DNA from: Marinimicrococcus sp033875255
GTDB lineage: Bacteria > Pseudomonadota > Alphaproteobacteria > Geminicoccales > Geminicoccaceae
DNA length: 63,683 nt
Assembly: GCA_033875255.1 (NCBI GenBank)
Contig: JAWZSN010000029.1
Coordinates: forward strand, 1-63,683
Direction of reading: 5' to 3'
Shown here: positions 16,567-25,393 of the stretch, one piece after another
Layout of the letters: every line of letters starts with the position of its first letter
Position numbering within the stretch: the stretch's first letter is position 1
Notes under the pieces: generated by a model
The model's input: only the letters and a program-made list of their open reading frames with translations
Told to the model about the DNA's origin: nothing
Databases searched by the model: none
Translations under genes and position numbers: made by a program

Positions 16567-17841
16567 ATGGATAACGCCCTGTTCCGCCGCATCGACGGCA
16601 AGCGCGAGGAGCTGGTCGAGCTCTGTCGCGATCTTATCCGCATACCCACCGTGAACCCGCCCGGTGACGCCTACGTTCCCTGCGCCGAGCTGGTGGGCGA
16701 GCGCCTGCGGCAGCGCGGCTTCGAGATCGCCTATGTCCGCGGCGAGGGCACACCCGGCGACACTGACCGCTACCCGCGCACCAATGTGGTGGCGCGCTTC
16801 GAGGGCGCTCGGCCGGGGCCTTGCGTGCACTTCAACAGCCATATCGACGTGGTCGAGGCGGGCCATGGCTGGACCACCGACCCGTTCGGCGGCGAGGTCC
16901 GCGACGGCAAGGTGTTCGGCCGCGGCGCCTGCGACATGAAGGGCGGGCTCGCAGCCTCCATCATCGCCGTCGAGGCGCTGCTCGAGAGCGGCATCGCCCT
17001 GCCCGGCGCCATCGAGATCTCCGGCACGGTCGACGAGGAATCGGGCGGCTTCGGCGGAGTAGCCTATCTGGCCGGCCAGGGCTTCTTCAGCCGGCCGCGG
17101 GTCGACCATGTCATCATTCCCGAGCCCTTGAACGTCGACCGGGTGTGCATCGGCCATCGCGGCGTGTGGTGGGCCGAGGTAGAGACCCATGGCCACATCG
17201 CCCACGGTTCCATGCCGTTCCTGGGCGATTGCGCGGTGCGCCATATGGGCGCCTTTCTCGACCGGCTCGAGAACGACCTCTACCCCAGGCTCGCCGAGCG
17301 GCAGACCCGGATGCCGGTGGTGCCGCCCGGCGCGCGCTCCTCGACCCTCAACATCAACAGCATCCATGGCGGCCAGGCCGAGGGCCATGCCGGCCTGCCG
17401 AGCCCGTGCGTGCCCGACAGCTGCCGCATGGTCCTCGACCGGCGCTTCCTGATCGAGGAGCCCCTCGAGCAGGTGAAGGGCGAGGTGCTCGAGATCCTGG
17501 AGCGGCTGGCGGCCGAGCGGCCGGGCTTCCGCTATTCGGTGCGCGAGCTCATGGAGGTTCTGCCGACGCTCACCGAGCGCACCGGTCCGGTGCCCCAGGC
17601 GGTCGCCGGAGCGATCCGCCAGGTGCTCGGTGGCGAGGCCGAGTTCGTCTGCTCGCCCGGCACCTACGACCAAAAGCATGTGGCGCGGATCGGCCATCTC
17701 CACGACTGCGTGGCCTACGGGCCCGGCATTCTCGATCTCGCCCACCAGCCCGACGAGTTCGTCGGCATCGACGACATGGTCGACAGTGCCAAGGTGATGG
17801 CGATCGCCACGCTGGGCCTGCTGGGGGTGCCGGCGTCGTGA
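16567..17841 (+). CDS. M20-family metallopeptidase (ArgE/DapE-like)
   Basis: 424 residues. Zn-site motifs: FNSHIDVVEAG (His92, Asp94), GRGACDMKGGLAA (Asp123), and GTVDEESGGFGG (Glu157, Glu158, base and ligand); the dimerisation domain insert lies near 190-310 and a late His follows in SPGTYDQKHVARIGH. Such enzymes hydrolyse N-acyl amino acids or di-acids. The first gene of a three-gene operon, it overlaps the next by four bases (GTGA), so it probably acts on the same amide substrate class as the P1 peptidase. Confidence 0.92.
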   Translation: MDNALFRRIDGKREELVELCRDLIRIPTVNPPGDAYVPCAELVGERLRQRGFEIAYVRGEGTPGDTDRYPRTNVVARFEGARPGPCVHFNSHIDVVEAGHGWTTDPFGGEVRDGKVFGRGACDMKGGLAASIIAVEALLESGIALPGAIEISGTVDEESGGFGGVAYLAGQGFFSRPRVDHVIIPEPLNVDRVCIGHRGVWWAEVETHGHIAHGSMPFLGDCAVRHMGAFLDRLENDLYPRLAERQTRMPVVPPGARSSTLNINSIHGGQAEGHAGLPSPCVPDSCRMVLDRRFLIEEPLEQVKGEVLEILERLAAERPGFRYSVRELMEVLPTLTERTGPVPQAVAGAIRQVLGGEAEFVCSPGTYDQKHVARIGHLHDCVAYGPGILDLAHQPDEFVGIDDMVDSAKVMAIATLGLLGVPAS

Positions 17842-18851
17842 TAACGCCCGGACCGCGCAACGCCCTCTCGGACGTCGAAGGGCTGCTGGTCGGCAATGCC
17901 GAGGACCAGGCGGCGCGCAGCGGGGTCACGGTGATCCTTCCCGAGCGCCCGGTGGCGGCCGCCGTCGACGTGCGCGGCGGTGCCCCTGGCACCGTCAACA
18001 CCGACGCGCTGGCGCCGGGCGGGCTGATCCGACATCTCGACGGGCTGGTCCTGTCCGGCGGCTCGACCTTCGGTCTCGAGGCCGCGAGCGGACTGATGAG
18101 CTGGCTCGCTGCGCGCGGACGCGGCTTCGCCGACTGGGGGCCGGCTGTTCCCCGCGTGGCCGGGGCGATCCTGTTCGACCTCGTCAATGGTGGCGACAAG
18201 GATTGGGGCGAAATGCCTCCTTACCGGGCCCTGGCGGCACACGCCGCCGGAGCCGCCGCCGCGGATTTCGCGCTGGGCAATGCCGGTGCGGGCCTGGGCG
18301 CCGTGGCCGGGCCGGTCAAGGGCGGATTGGGAACCGCCTCGGCGGTCGATGCCACGACAGGCATCACGGTGGCCGCCCTCGTGGTCTCGAATCCGGTGGG
18401 ATCGCCGGTCATGCCCGGCCAGCCGAGCCTGTGGGCGTGGCATCTCGAGCAGGCGGGCGAGCTGGGCGGCCAGCCGCTCCCCAGCGCCCCCACTGGACAC
18501 CGCTTCGAGACCAAGCGCAATCTTGGCCAGAACACGACCATCGGCGTGGTGGCGACCGACGCCGATCTCGACCGCGACGCGCTGCTGCGGCTCGCGGTGA
18601 TGGGCCAGGACGGCTATGCGGTGGCGGTGAGGCCTATGCACACGCCCTTCGATGGCGACACGCTCTTTGCCCTCTCGACCGGCACACGCCCCCTGCCCGA
18701 CCGGCCTGACGCGCTGCTCCGGCTGGGGACCATCGCCGCCGACGTGGTGGCGCGGGCGCTGGCCAGGGGCGTCTTTCTTGCACGAGACGCTGGCGACACG
18801 AAGGCGTATTGTTCCCTCTGGGGTTCCGCACTCCTGGGAGGTGAAAAATGA
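17838..18851 (+). CDS. P1-family Ntn peptidase/amidase (DmpA/NylC-like)
   Basis: 337 residues, GTG start overlapping the M20 stop. The family fold is visible in GTVNTDALAP, GLVLSGGSTFGLEAASG and GGLGTASAVDATTG. The GQNTTIGVVATDA segment (Asn232-Thr233) matches the autoprocessing site of NylC-type members, where cleavage frees a nucleophilic Thr. Known members are beta-aminopeptidases, D-aminopeptidases and 6-aminohexanoate-oligomer hydrolases, so hydrolysis of unusual amides is likely. The longer frame upstream is a shadow of the M20 gene. Its stop overlaps the racemase-like gene (ATGA). Confidence 0.88.
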   Translation: MITPGPRNALSDVEGLLVGNAEDQAARSGVTVILPERPVAAAVDVRGGAPGTVNTDALAPGGLIRHLDGLVLSGGSTFGLEAASGLMSWLAARGRGFADWGPAVPRVAGAILFDLVNGGDKDWGEMPPYRALAAHAAGAAAADFALGNAGAGLGAVAGPVKGGLGTASAVDATTGITVAALVVSNPVGSPVMPGQPSLWAWHLEQAGELGGQPLPSAPTGHRFETKRNLGQNTTIGVVATDADLDRDALLRLAVMGQDGYAVAVRPMHTPFDGDTLFALSTGTRPLPDRPDALLRLGTIAADVVARALARGVFLARDAGDTKAYCSLWGSALLGGEK

Positions 18852-19534
18852 CCCGGCCGCTGGCTCTGTGGCACAGTGTCGACACGAACGCTGCGCCCTT
18901 CGAGGGCCTGGTGCGCCAACTGGCGCCAGAGATCCCGATCATCCACCGCACGCGCGCCGATCTGCTTGCAGCGGCCCAGCCGGCAGGGCTTACCCCGGCA
19001 GTCCGCCGCGCCGTGGCCGAAGACATCCTGGCGGTGGCCGACGACGGTGCGGCGGTGGTGCTGTGCACCTGCTCCACGCTCGGGCCGGGTGCGGAGAGCG
19101 CGGCCGAGCTGACCGATGCCACGGTGCTGCGGGTCGATCGGCCGATGCTCGAGCAGGCACTCGAGCACGGGCCGCGAATCGCCGTGTGCGCCGCCCTCGC
19201 CAGCACGATCGGCCCGACCCGCGATCTCCTGCTGCGGGTGGCCCGCGAGCGTGGCGTGGCGGCCGAGCTGCGCGAGATCACCGTGGAGGACGCCTTCCCG
19301 CTGTTCCAGGCCGGCGACCGGGCCGGCTATGCGCGCAAGATCGCGCAGGCGGTGCGCAATGCCGCGGGCGGCGTCGACGCCGTGGTCCTGGCGCAGGCCT
19401 CGATGGCCGGCGCCATCGACCTTCTGGCCGATCTTTCCGTCCCGGTGCTGGCGAGCCCGCGGCTGGGCGCCGAGGCGGCGGTTGCGGCGTGGCGGCAAGT
19501 CCAAGCCCAGGTGCCGGCCCGCGCTGCGGGCTAG
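18848..19534 (+). CDS. Asp/Glu/hydantoin racemase-superfamily protein
   Basis: 228 residues. The first half carries VVLCTCSTLGPGAE (Cys73/Cys75), equivalent to the first catalytic Cys region of aspartate/glutamate racemases. In the second half the expected GCT motif reads AQAS (residues 182-185), so the second catalytic Cys is absent. The protein may therefore be an isomerase, decarboxylase or lyase of the superfamily rather than a two-base racemase. Coupled translation with the M20 and P1 peptidases suggests it processes the amino acid they release. Confidence 0.75.
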   Translation: MTRPLALWHSVDTNAAPFEGLVRQLAPEIPIIHRTRADLLAAAQPAGLTPAVRRAVAEDILAVADDGAAVVLCTCSTLGPGAESAAELTDATVLRVDRPMLEQALEHGPRIAVCAALASTIGPTRDLLLRVARERGVAAELREITVEDAFPLFQAGDRAGYARKIAQAVRNAAGGVDAVVLAQASMAGAIDLLADLSVPVLASPRLGAEAAVAAWRQVQAQVPARAAG

Positions 19535-19675
19535 CATCGACGGCGTCGTGCAAGGCGATGCGCGCGGCTTTCTTTCGCTCTCCCTGCTGCCGATCGGGGG
19601 CGCTGAGCGGGACGGTCTCGGCCGCGGCAGCACGATCAACGGAGAGAAAGCCGGCCGCGCAGCGCCTCGAACAGC

Positions 19676-21370
19676 TCAGCGGGCATGGCTCCGGGGAGCG
19701 AAGCTGCCCACGGCGATCGCCCAGTCCGACCGGTACGGTGCCGCCCAAAGCTGGCCTCGCGAGGCGAGCCGGCCGATCGGGATCTCGCGGTAGGGGCTTC
19801 GCGCATCGACGGCGACAGCGTCCTGCGCCCCGTCCATCCCTTCGAGGTCGAGACGGATCGAGGCGGCGTTCTCCTTGTAGAAGAGATAGCGCGTGCGGCC
19901 GCTGCGCAGCGCCCAGCCGTCGGTGATGGCATTGTCGCGCACCATGTCGGGCAGGAACCGGTCCGCGAAGAACCGGCTCCATGTCAGGAGCTGCGCGGCG
20001 TTGCGGTAGGGCTTCGACGCCTTCCTGGCCTCGTTGACGGCATCGTCGTTCTCGATGCGGCCCCAGATATTGGCGACACCGCCGGCCATGGCCGAGCGCC
20101 ACATGCCGAGCCGGGTGGTGTCCTCCGTATAGCCCTTGCCGTCGAAGCCGTGCCCCTGGCGGATGCGGAACCGGTCCTCGGAGAAGGCGGGCTGGTCCGG
20201 CAGATGGCGCAGTGCTGCCACATAGACCTCGTAGTCCGGCTGGTGGTGCTCGTAGCCGGCATAGTCGAGGCCGTCGTGGATGTGCTGGCCGGCATGGTCG
20301 ACGCCGCGGTTCGGCCCGGCCGAGCGGGCGCCCAGCATGTGCGGCCAGCCCAGATGCGCGTGCATGTAGCCGCGCCAGCGCTCGAGATCCTCTTGCGTCG
20401 TCCACTCGTCGAGGTCGAACCCGTAGCCCATGGTCCAGCCGGGCAGCGGCCCCAGGCGGGCGGCGATGTAGCGCTGCAGGCGCTGGTCCGCCTCGCCGTT
20501 CAGACCGCCCAGGGTGTGCGGGGTCATGTTCCGCTCGCGATCGCCCCACATCCACAAGTGGACCACGCCGCCCGCTTCATAGGTGCGCGCGATGATGGTC
20601 TCCAGCGCCTCGAAGGTGCGGCGGTCGGGGTTCTCCGGCGGACACGGCAGCGGCGTGCCGTCGAGCCACCCGCACGCCACGGTGGTGTAGGCCGCGGCGA
20701 CGATCTGCCGCGAACGGCCGAGCACGCCCCTGTGCGCCTGATCGCCCAGCCCGCCGCACGAGGCCGAGCCGATATCGAACCAGCGGCAGAAGACCGGCAC
20801 GTGGAATCCGGTGAAGCCGTGCCCGCGCAGGAACGTCTCGATATGGGCGTCGAGCTCGTCCGGATCCTCCAGGAGGGAATACATGACATATTGCGGGACG
20901 AACGCCTCGCCGGTGGCCGTTCGGATCCAGCGCGAGCCGTTCTCGGCGTCGACCGGGCGTCCGGCCACGAACCCCTTCATCGCCGGGTCCGGGTTGGCGC
21001 CGATGCTCACCGTCCCCGTCTTCCCGTCGAGCTCGGGGTCATCGGAGGAGGTGGTGAAGCGCCAGGTGCCCTGCTCGGTGCCGGTGAAGCGGAACTTCCA
21101 GATGTCGCCGCCATCGTGGAACATCTGCGTGCGGTGGGTTCGGCCGGACGCCTCGTGGCGGAACGTGGCTTCCGCCACGAGGTCGTAGGGGTTGCCCTGC
21201 CAGGAGGGATTCTCCAGCGCCCATTCGAGATGCGGCCCCCAGATGGTGCCGGTCCGGTCGAGGGACGACGCGTCCGCCCGGCCGGCGTCGGGCCAGAGCG
21301 CCGCCAGCAGCAGGAAGAGCGCAGTCGGCATGAAGCCCTGGCGCAGGCGGACGGACGGCAGATGGCTCAT
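19676..21370 (-). CDS. Secreted DUF5060-domain glycoside hydrolase-like protein
   Basis: 564 residues. A signal peptide (about 32 residues, ending AGRADA) is followed by a DUF5060-type beta-sandwich: WGPHLEWALENPSW, PYDLVAEATFRHEASGRTHR and GTWRFTTSSDD around 40-120. Next comes a TIM-barrel-like region with YSLLEDPDELDAHIETFLR, LHLWMWGDRE and YGFDLDEWTTQED (possible acid residues) and a C-terminal all-beta stretch. Such architectures occur in apiosidase-like and related polysaccharide hydrolases acting in the periplasm or outside. It stands alone; no polysaccharide-utilisation genes surround it. Confidence 0.72.
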   Translation of the reverse strand: MSHLPSVRLRQGFMPTALFLLLAALWPDAGRADASSLDRTGTIWGPHLEWALENPSWQGNPYDLVAEATFRHEASGRTHRTQMFHDGGDIWKFRFTGTEQGTWRFTTSSDDPELDGKTGTVSIGANPDPAMKGFVAGRPVDAENGSRWIRTATGEAFVPQYVMYSLLEDPDELDAHIETFLRGHGFTGFHVPVFCRWFDIGSASCGGLGDQAHRGVLGRSRQIVAAAYTTVACGWLDGTPLPCPPENPDRRTFEALETIIARTYEAGGVVHLWMWGDRERNMTPHTLGGLNGEADQRLQRYIAARLGPLPGWTMGYGFDLDEWTTQEDLERWRGYMHAHLGWPHMLGARSAGPNRGVDHAGQHIHDGLDYAGYEHHQPDYEVYVAALRHLPDQPAFSEDRFRIRQGHGFDGKGYTEDTTRLGMWRSAMAGGVANIWGRIENDDAVNEARKASKPYRNAAQLLTWSRFFADRFLPDMVRDNAITDGWALRSGRTRYLFYKENAASIRLDLEGMDGAQDAVAVDARSPYREIPIGRLASRGQLWAAPYRSDWAIAVGSFAPRSHAR

Positions 21371-21517
21371 GCCCCAAGGACTCCTTCACCGGCATGCGAT
21401 CGGGTGCGGCGTGGCGGCGGGCCGATCCGCAAGGCCGGAGAAAGAGGCGCCGGCGCAAGGCTCGTCGGCCCCGCCACCGCGGCACAGATGGGCGACAGTC
21501 GGCCGGGAAGTCCAGTC

Positions 21518-22684
21518 CTAGCGCAGCGGCTCGAGGATGCTGGCATAGGAGGCTACGCAGGCGCCGCCCATGTTGTAGATCCCGCCCAGATGCGCGCCCT
21601 CGACCTGCATGCTGCCGGCCTCGCCGCGCAGCTGCATGGCGGTGAGCACATGCATCGAGACGCCGGTGGCGCCGATCGGATGGCCCTTGGCCTTGAGACC
21701 GCCCGAGGGGTTGACCGGCAGTTTGCCATCCTTCTCGGTCCAGCCCTCGAGGACGGCGCGCGCCCCCTGGCCGCGCGGCGTCAGGCCCATGGCCTCGTAT
21801 TCCAGCAGCTCGGCGATGGTGAAGCAGTCGTGGGTCTCGACGAGGTCGAGATCGAGCAGCTCCAGACGAGCGCTCGCCAGCGCCTTTTTCCACGCCAGCT
21901 CGCAGCCCTCGAAGGCGATGATGTCGCGGCGGCTCATCGGCAGGAAGTCGCTCACATGGGCCCAGGAGCGAAACGCCACCGCCTTCTTCATGGACAGGGC
22001 CGTGGGCATGTCGGCCAGCACCAAGGCCGCGGCGCCGTCGGAGACCAGCGAGCAGTCGGTGCGCTTGAGCGGGCCCGCCACCAGCGGGTTCTTTTCCGAG
22101 ACCTCGCGGCAAAAGTCGAAGCCCAGATCCTTGCGCATCTGCGCCATGGGATTGGCGCAGCCGTTCTTGTGGTTCTTGGCGGCGATCGCGGCCAGGGCAT
22201 CGGACTGGTCGCCGTGGCGCTGGAAGTAGCTCTGCGCGATCTGCCCGAACACGCCGGCAAAGCCGCCCTCGATCCCGGCCTCCTCCTTGAGATAGCTGGC
22301 CTTGAGGAGCGTGCGGCCGATCTCCGGACCGGTGAGCCCGGTCATCTTCTCCACACCAACCACCAGCACGATCCGGCTTTCCCCGGCGGCGATCGAGCGC
22401 AGGCCGGCATGGACTGCCGCCGAGCCGGTGGCGCAGGCGTTCTCGACCCGCGTAGCCGGCTTGAAGCGCAACGCCGGATCGGCCTGGAGGACCAGCGATG
22501 CGGTGAAGTCCTGCTCGGAAAAGCCGCCGTTGAAATGGCCGAGCCAGATGGAATCGACATCCGACGGCGCTACGCCGGCATCGGCGATGGCGGCCGTAGC
22601 GGCCTCGGTAATCAGGCTCTCGACGTCACGGCTCTCATGCTTGCCGAAAGGCAGATGGCTCCAGCCGACGATGCAGGCGGTCAT
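21518..22684 (-). CDS. Thiolase-family protein (acetyl-CoA acetyltransferase-like)
   Basis: 388 residues from the ATG at 22684 (MTACIVGWSHLPFG). Nucleophile segment RVENACATGSAAVHAG (Cys near 89), LLELDLVETHDCFTIAEL and the C-terminal NPSGGLKAKGHPIGATG (His) are present. At the position of the C-terminal catalytic Cys the sequence reads YNMGGACVASYASIL, which provides a Cys. The style is that of SCP2-like/non-specific lipid-transfer thiolases often found in side-chain and unusual acyl-CoA degradation. The extra 38 upstream codons in frame lack a ribosome site. Confidence 0.88.
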   Translation of the reverse strand: MTACIVGWSHLPFGKHESRDVESLITEAATAAIADAGVAPSDVDSIWLGHFNGGFSEQDFTASLVLQADPALRFKPATRVENACATGSAAVHAGLRSIAAGESRIVLVVGVEKMTGLTGPEIGRTLLKASYLKEEAGIEGGFAGVFGQIAQSYFQRHGDQSDALAAIAAKNHKNGCANPMAQMRKDLGFDFCREVSEKNPLVAGPLKRTDCSLVSDGAAALVLADMPTALSMKKAVAFRSWAHVSDFLPMSRRDIIAFEGCELAWKKALASARLELLDLDLVETHDCFTIAELLEYEAMGLTPRGQGARAVLEGWTEKDGKLPVNPSGGLKAKGHPIGATGVSMHVLTAMQLRGEAGSMQVEGAHLGGIYNMGGACVASYASILEPLR

Positions 22685-22865
22685 GGGCGGTGTCCCCGCT
22701 GATGCGCTTTGCGGCAGTCTAGCCGCGTCGGAGCGGCGCCCCAAGACCGGGCAGCACGTCGCTTGCACGCATAGGGCAAGCTGCCCGACGGGCTTCAACC
22801 TTCACTCATGGGCCGTCGGGTGGCAGGGTCTTGCTACCGATCATCCCGAGGAGGCTCGAAAGCTC

Positions 22866-24257
22866 ATGCGTCTTACCAAGGAACAGGAGCGCGAGATCGA
22901 GGCGCGGCGCCTCGCCGAGGCGCGCCTGCTGGCCGAGCGCCGGGAAGCCGCGCGGCAGGACGAGGAATGCGAGTGTCGGGAGGGCATGTTCCCGGCCGCC
23001 TCCGCGAGCCGGCGCGGTCTCCTGAGCGGCGGCAGCGCCATGGCGGGCGCCGCGGTGGCAGCACTCCTGCAGGGCCGCACGGTGCGGGCCGAGGAGGCAC
23101 CGGCGGGCGCCGTCCTCCGCGACGTGCCCGAGGACCCGACGAAGATGCTGGGCGAGGCGGTGGCGGCCGACGGCGGCTATGGCAGCCGCTCGCAGTTCGA
23201 GACCGAGGTGCGCTGGCGCTACCCGACCGCCAACGAGTACACCTCCTGGTCGATGACGCCGCTGCAGGACTCGCTGGGCAACCTCACCCCCTCGGGCCTG
23301 CATTTCGAGCGCCACCATGGCGGCATCCCGACCATCGACCCCGCCCGCCACACGCTCTTCGTGCACGGCATGGTGGACAAGGCCCGCAAGTTCTCGATGG
23401 AGGACATCAGGCGGTTCCCCTCGGTCACCCGCAAGCACTTCATCGAATGCTCGGGCAACGGGCTCACCGAGTGGAAGAAGCCGACCCTCAAGACGGTGCA
23501 GGGCACGCACGGCCTGCTGAGCACCTCGGAATGGACAGGCGTCCTGTTCTCGACCATCGCGCGCGAGGTCGGCATCGATCCCGACGCCGCCTGGGTGCTG
23601 GCCGAGGGTGCGGATGCGGCGGTGATGACCCGCAGCATCCCCATGGAGAAGATGCTCCAGGACGCGATCCTCGCCTACGGCCAGAACGGCGAGGCCATCC
23701 GCCCCGAGCAGGGCTACCCGCTGCGCCTGCTGCTCCCGGGCTTCGAGGGCAACACCCACATCAAGTGGCTGCGCCGGCTGGTCATCAGCGACAAGCCGTT
23801 CATGACCCGGGAGGAAACCTCCAAATATACCGATCTCCTGCCCGACGGGCGGGCGCGGCAGTTCTCCCTGGAGATGGACGCCAAGTCAGTGATCACCTTC
23901 CCCTCGGGCGACATGCGCCTGCCGCGACCGGGCTTCTACACGATCAGCGGGCTCGCCTGGTCGGGCCGCGGCCGCATCCAGTCGGTCGAGGTCTCGGTCG
24001 ACGGCGGCAAGAGCTGGCAGCCGGCGCAGCTCGATACCACGCCGGAGCCGGTCTGCACCGTGCGCTTCAGCCTGCCCTGGGCATGGGACGGCAAGCCGGC
24101 GGTGCTGCAGAGCCGCTGCACCGACGAGACCGGCTACGTGCAGCCGCGCCTCGACGAGCTGGTGGCGCTGCGCGGCACCTCCTCGATCTATCATCTCAAC
24201 GCCATCCAGAGCTGGGCCGTGGCCGCCGACGGGAGCGTCAGCAATGTCCATGCGTGA
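22866..24257 (+). CDS. soxC: Sulfane dehydrogenase molybdenum subunit SoxC
   Basis: 463 residues. A charged 40-residue N-terminal extension (rich in E, R and K) precedes a Tat motif SRRGLLSGGSAMAG near 48-61. The sulfite-oxidase fold follows: NLTPSGLHFERHHGGIP near 139, KHFIECSGNGLTEW with the molybdenum-ligating Cys195, and TKHGLLS-like QGTHGLLSTSEWTG. The C-terminal dimerisation domain starts near 330 (FYTISGLAWSGRGRIQSVEVSVDGG). SoxCD removes electrons from carrier-bound sulfane sulfur in the periplasm. GAGGAGG precedes the ATG by 10 bases. No soxXYZAB genes are nearby, so a stand-alone sulfite or sulfane oxidation role is possible. Confidence 0.88.
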   Translation: MRLTKEQEREIEARRLAEARLLAERREAARQDEECECREGMFPAASASRRGLLSGGSAMAGAAVAALLQGRTVRAEEAPAGAVLRDVPEDPTKMLGEAVAADGGYGSRSQFETEVRWRYPTANEYTSWSMTPLQDSLGNLTPSGLHFERHHGGIPTIDPARHTLFVHGMVDKARKFSMEDIRRFPSVTRKHFIECSGNGLTEWKKPTLKTVQGTHGLLSTSEWTGVLFSTIAREVGIDPDAAWVLAEGADAAVMTRSIPMEKMLQDAILAYGQNGEAIRPEQGYPLRLLLPGFEGNTHIKWLRRLVISDKPFMTREETSKYTDLLPDGRARQFSLEMDAKSVITFPSGDMRLPRPGFYTISGLAWSGRGRIQSVEVSVDGGKSWQPAQLDTTPEPVCTVRFSLPWAWDGKPAVLQSRCTDETGYVQPRLDELVALRGTSSIYHLNAIQSWAVAADGSVSNVHA

Positions 24258-24831
24258 GTGCAAGACGCGCCGCCTCCTGACCGGCGGCGCGGTGGTGGCG
24301 GGGCTGCTGGCGGCGGCGGCCGGCACGGCGCAGGCCGAAGGCAAGGGACCCTTCGGCCTCGGCGCGCCTGTAGAGGAGGGCGATCTCGCCGGCTTCACCA
24401 CCGTCCAGCCGGACGGCAGAGGCCTGCCGCCGGGCTCGGGCAACGTTGCGCAGGGCGCGGAGATCTACGCGCAGCAGTGCGCCGCCTGCCACGGCGAGAA
24501 GCTCGAAGGCAACCCGGCCGAGGGCATCGGCGGGCCGGTGCTGATCGGCGGCCGCGGCAGCCTCGCCTCCGAGGCGCCGAAGAAAACCGTCGAGAGCTAT
24601 TGGCCCTACGCCCCTACTCTCTTCGATTACGTGAAGCGCAGCATGCCCTTCACCTCGCCCGGCAGCCTGTCCGACGAGGAGGTCTACGCGGTCAGCGCCT
24701 ACATCCTGGCCGAGGCGGGTATCGTCGCCGGGGACGCCACGCTCGACGCCGAGAGCCTGGCGGCCGTCGAGATGCCCAACCGCAACGGCTTCATCCCCGA
24801 CCCGCGCCCCGAGCACCAGCTCTACCGTTAG
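24244..24831 (+). CDS. soxD: c-type cytochrome, SoxD-like partner of SoxC
   Basis: 195 residues. A signal peptide (MSMRECKTRRLLTGGAVVAG... AQA, about 31 residues) is followed by a single class I cytochrome c domain with heme site CAACH at 79-83 and a likely axial Met in KRSMPFTSPGSL near 134. It overlaps soxC by 14 bases. Paracoccus-type SoxD has two heme domains, so this is the short, single-heme form. It accepts electrons from SoxC in the periplasm. Confidence 0.85.
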   Translation: MSMRECKTRRLLTGGAVVAGLLAAAAGTAQAEGKGPFGLGAPVEEGDLAGFTTVQPDGRGLPPGSGNVAQGAEIYAQQCAACHGEKLEGNPAEGIGGPVLIGGRGSLASEAPKKTVESYWPYAPTLFDYVKRSMPFTSPGSLSDEEVYAVSAYILAEAGIVAGDATLDAESLAAVEMPNRNGFIPDPRPEHQLYR

Positions 24832-25009
24832 AACGGGCGGGATCGGGGTCGGCGGCGGTGCCGGAGGCGGCACCGCTGCCGACCGCCAGAAAGGCGAGAA
24901 GCCGTGCGCAGAGCTCCCGGCCTGCTCCGAGGCGCCGAAAATCCTCACCCCTACCCTTTCCTATGAAACTATCATGCGCTATATTTTCTCCATGAACGGA
25001 GAGAAGGTC

Positions 25010-25393
25010 ATGACCCAGGCCCGGTCCGGCTCTGCGGCGGCGCCGTCGGAGGAGACAGTGCTGACCCGTGCGGTGCTGCGGGCGACCGAGCAGCTCGGGC
25101 TCACCAGCAGGACGCTGGCGGGCGTGCTCGGTGTTTCCGAGGCCACGGTCTCGCGGATGCGCGGCGGTGGCTACGTCCTGCAGCGCGGCCAGAAGGCGTT
25201 CGACCTGGCGATCCTGCTGGTGCGGCTGTTCCGCTCGCTGGACGCCATCACCGGCGGCGACGAGACGGTAGCGCGCGCCTGGCTCAAGAACCACAACACC
25301 GCGCTCGACGGCCGGCCCGTGGCGCTGATCGAGACCATCCCCGGGCTCTGGCATGTCATCGAGTATCTGGACGCCCGCCGCGCTATCCTCTGA
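25010..25393 (+). CDS. Xre/MbcA/ParS-type antitoxin (DUF2384)
   Basis: 127 residues. A helix-turn-helix (LTSRTLAGVLGVSEATVSRM) is followed by a C-terminal antitoxin domain (KAFDLAILLVRLFRSLDAIT, then ARAWLKNHNTALDGRPVALI and GLWHVIEYLDARRAIL). The 'WL...N..L...P...I.....G...V..YL' pattern is characteristic of RES-system antitoxins. The ATG at 25010 follows GGAGAGAAGG; upstream in-frame ATGs lie in an AT-rich TATATTTTC stretch that may be the promoter. It overlaps the toxin gene by 41 bases and very likely represses the operon. Confidence 0.88.
   Translation: MTQARSGSAAAPSEETVLTRAVLRATEQLGLTSRTLAGVLGVSEATVSRMRGGGYVLQRGQKAFDLAILLVRLFRSLDAITGGDETVARAWLKNHNTALDGRPVALIETIPGLWHVIEYLDARRAIL

Noticed and set aside
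19685..22702. 1005-codon plus-strand open frame
   Set aside because: It spans two good minus-strand genes (DUF5060 hydrolase and thiolase); it is a GC-bias shadow without domains.
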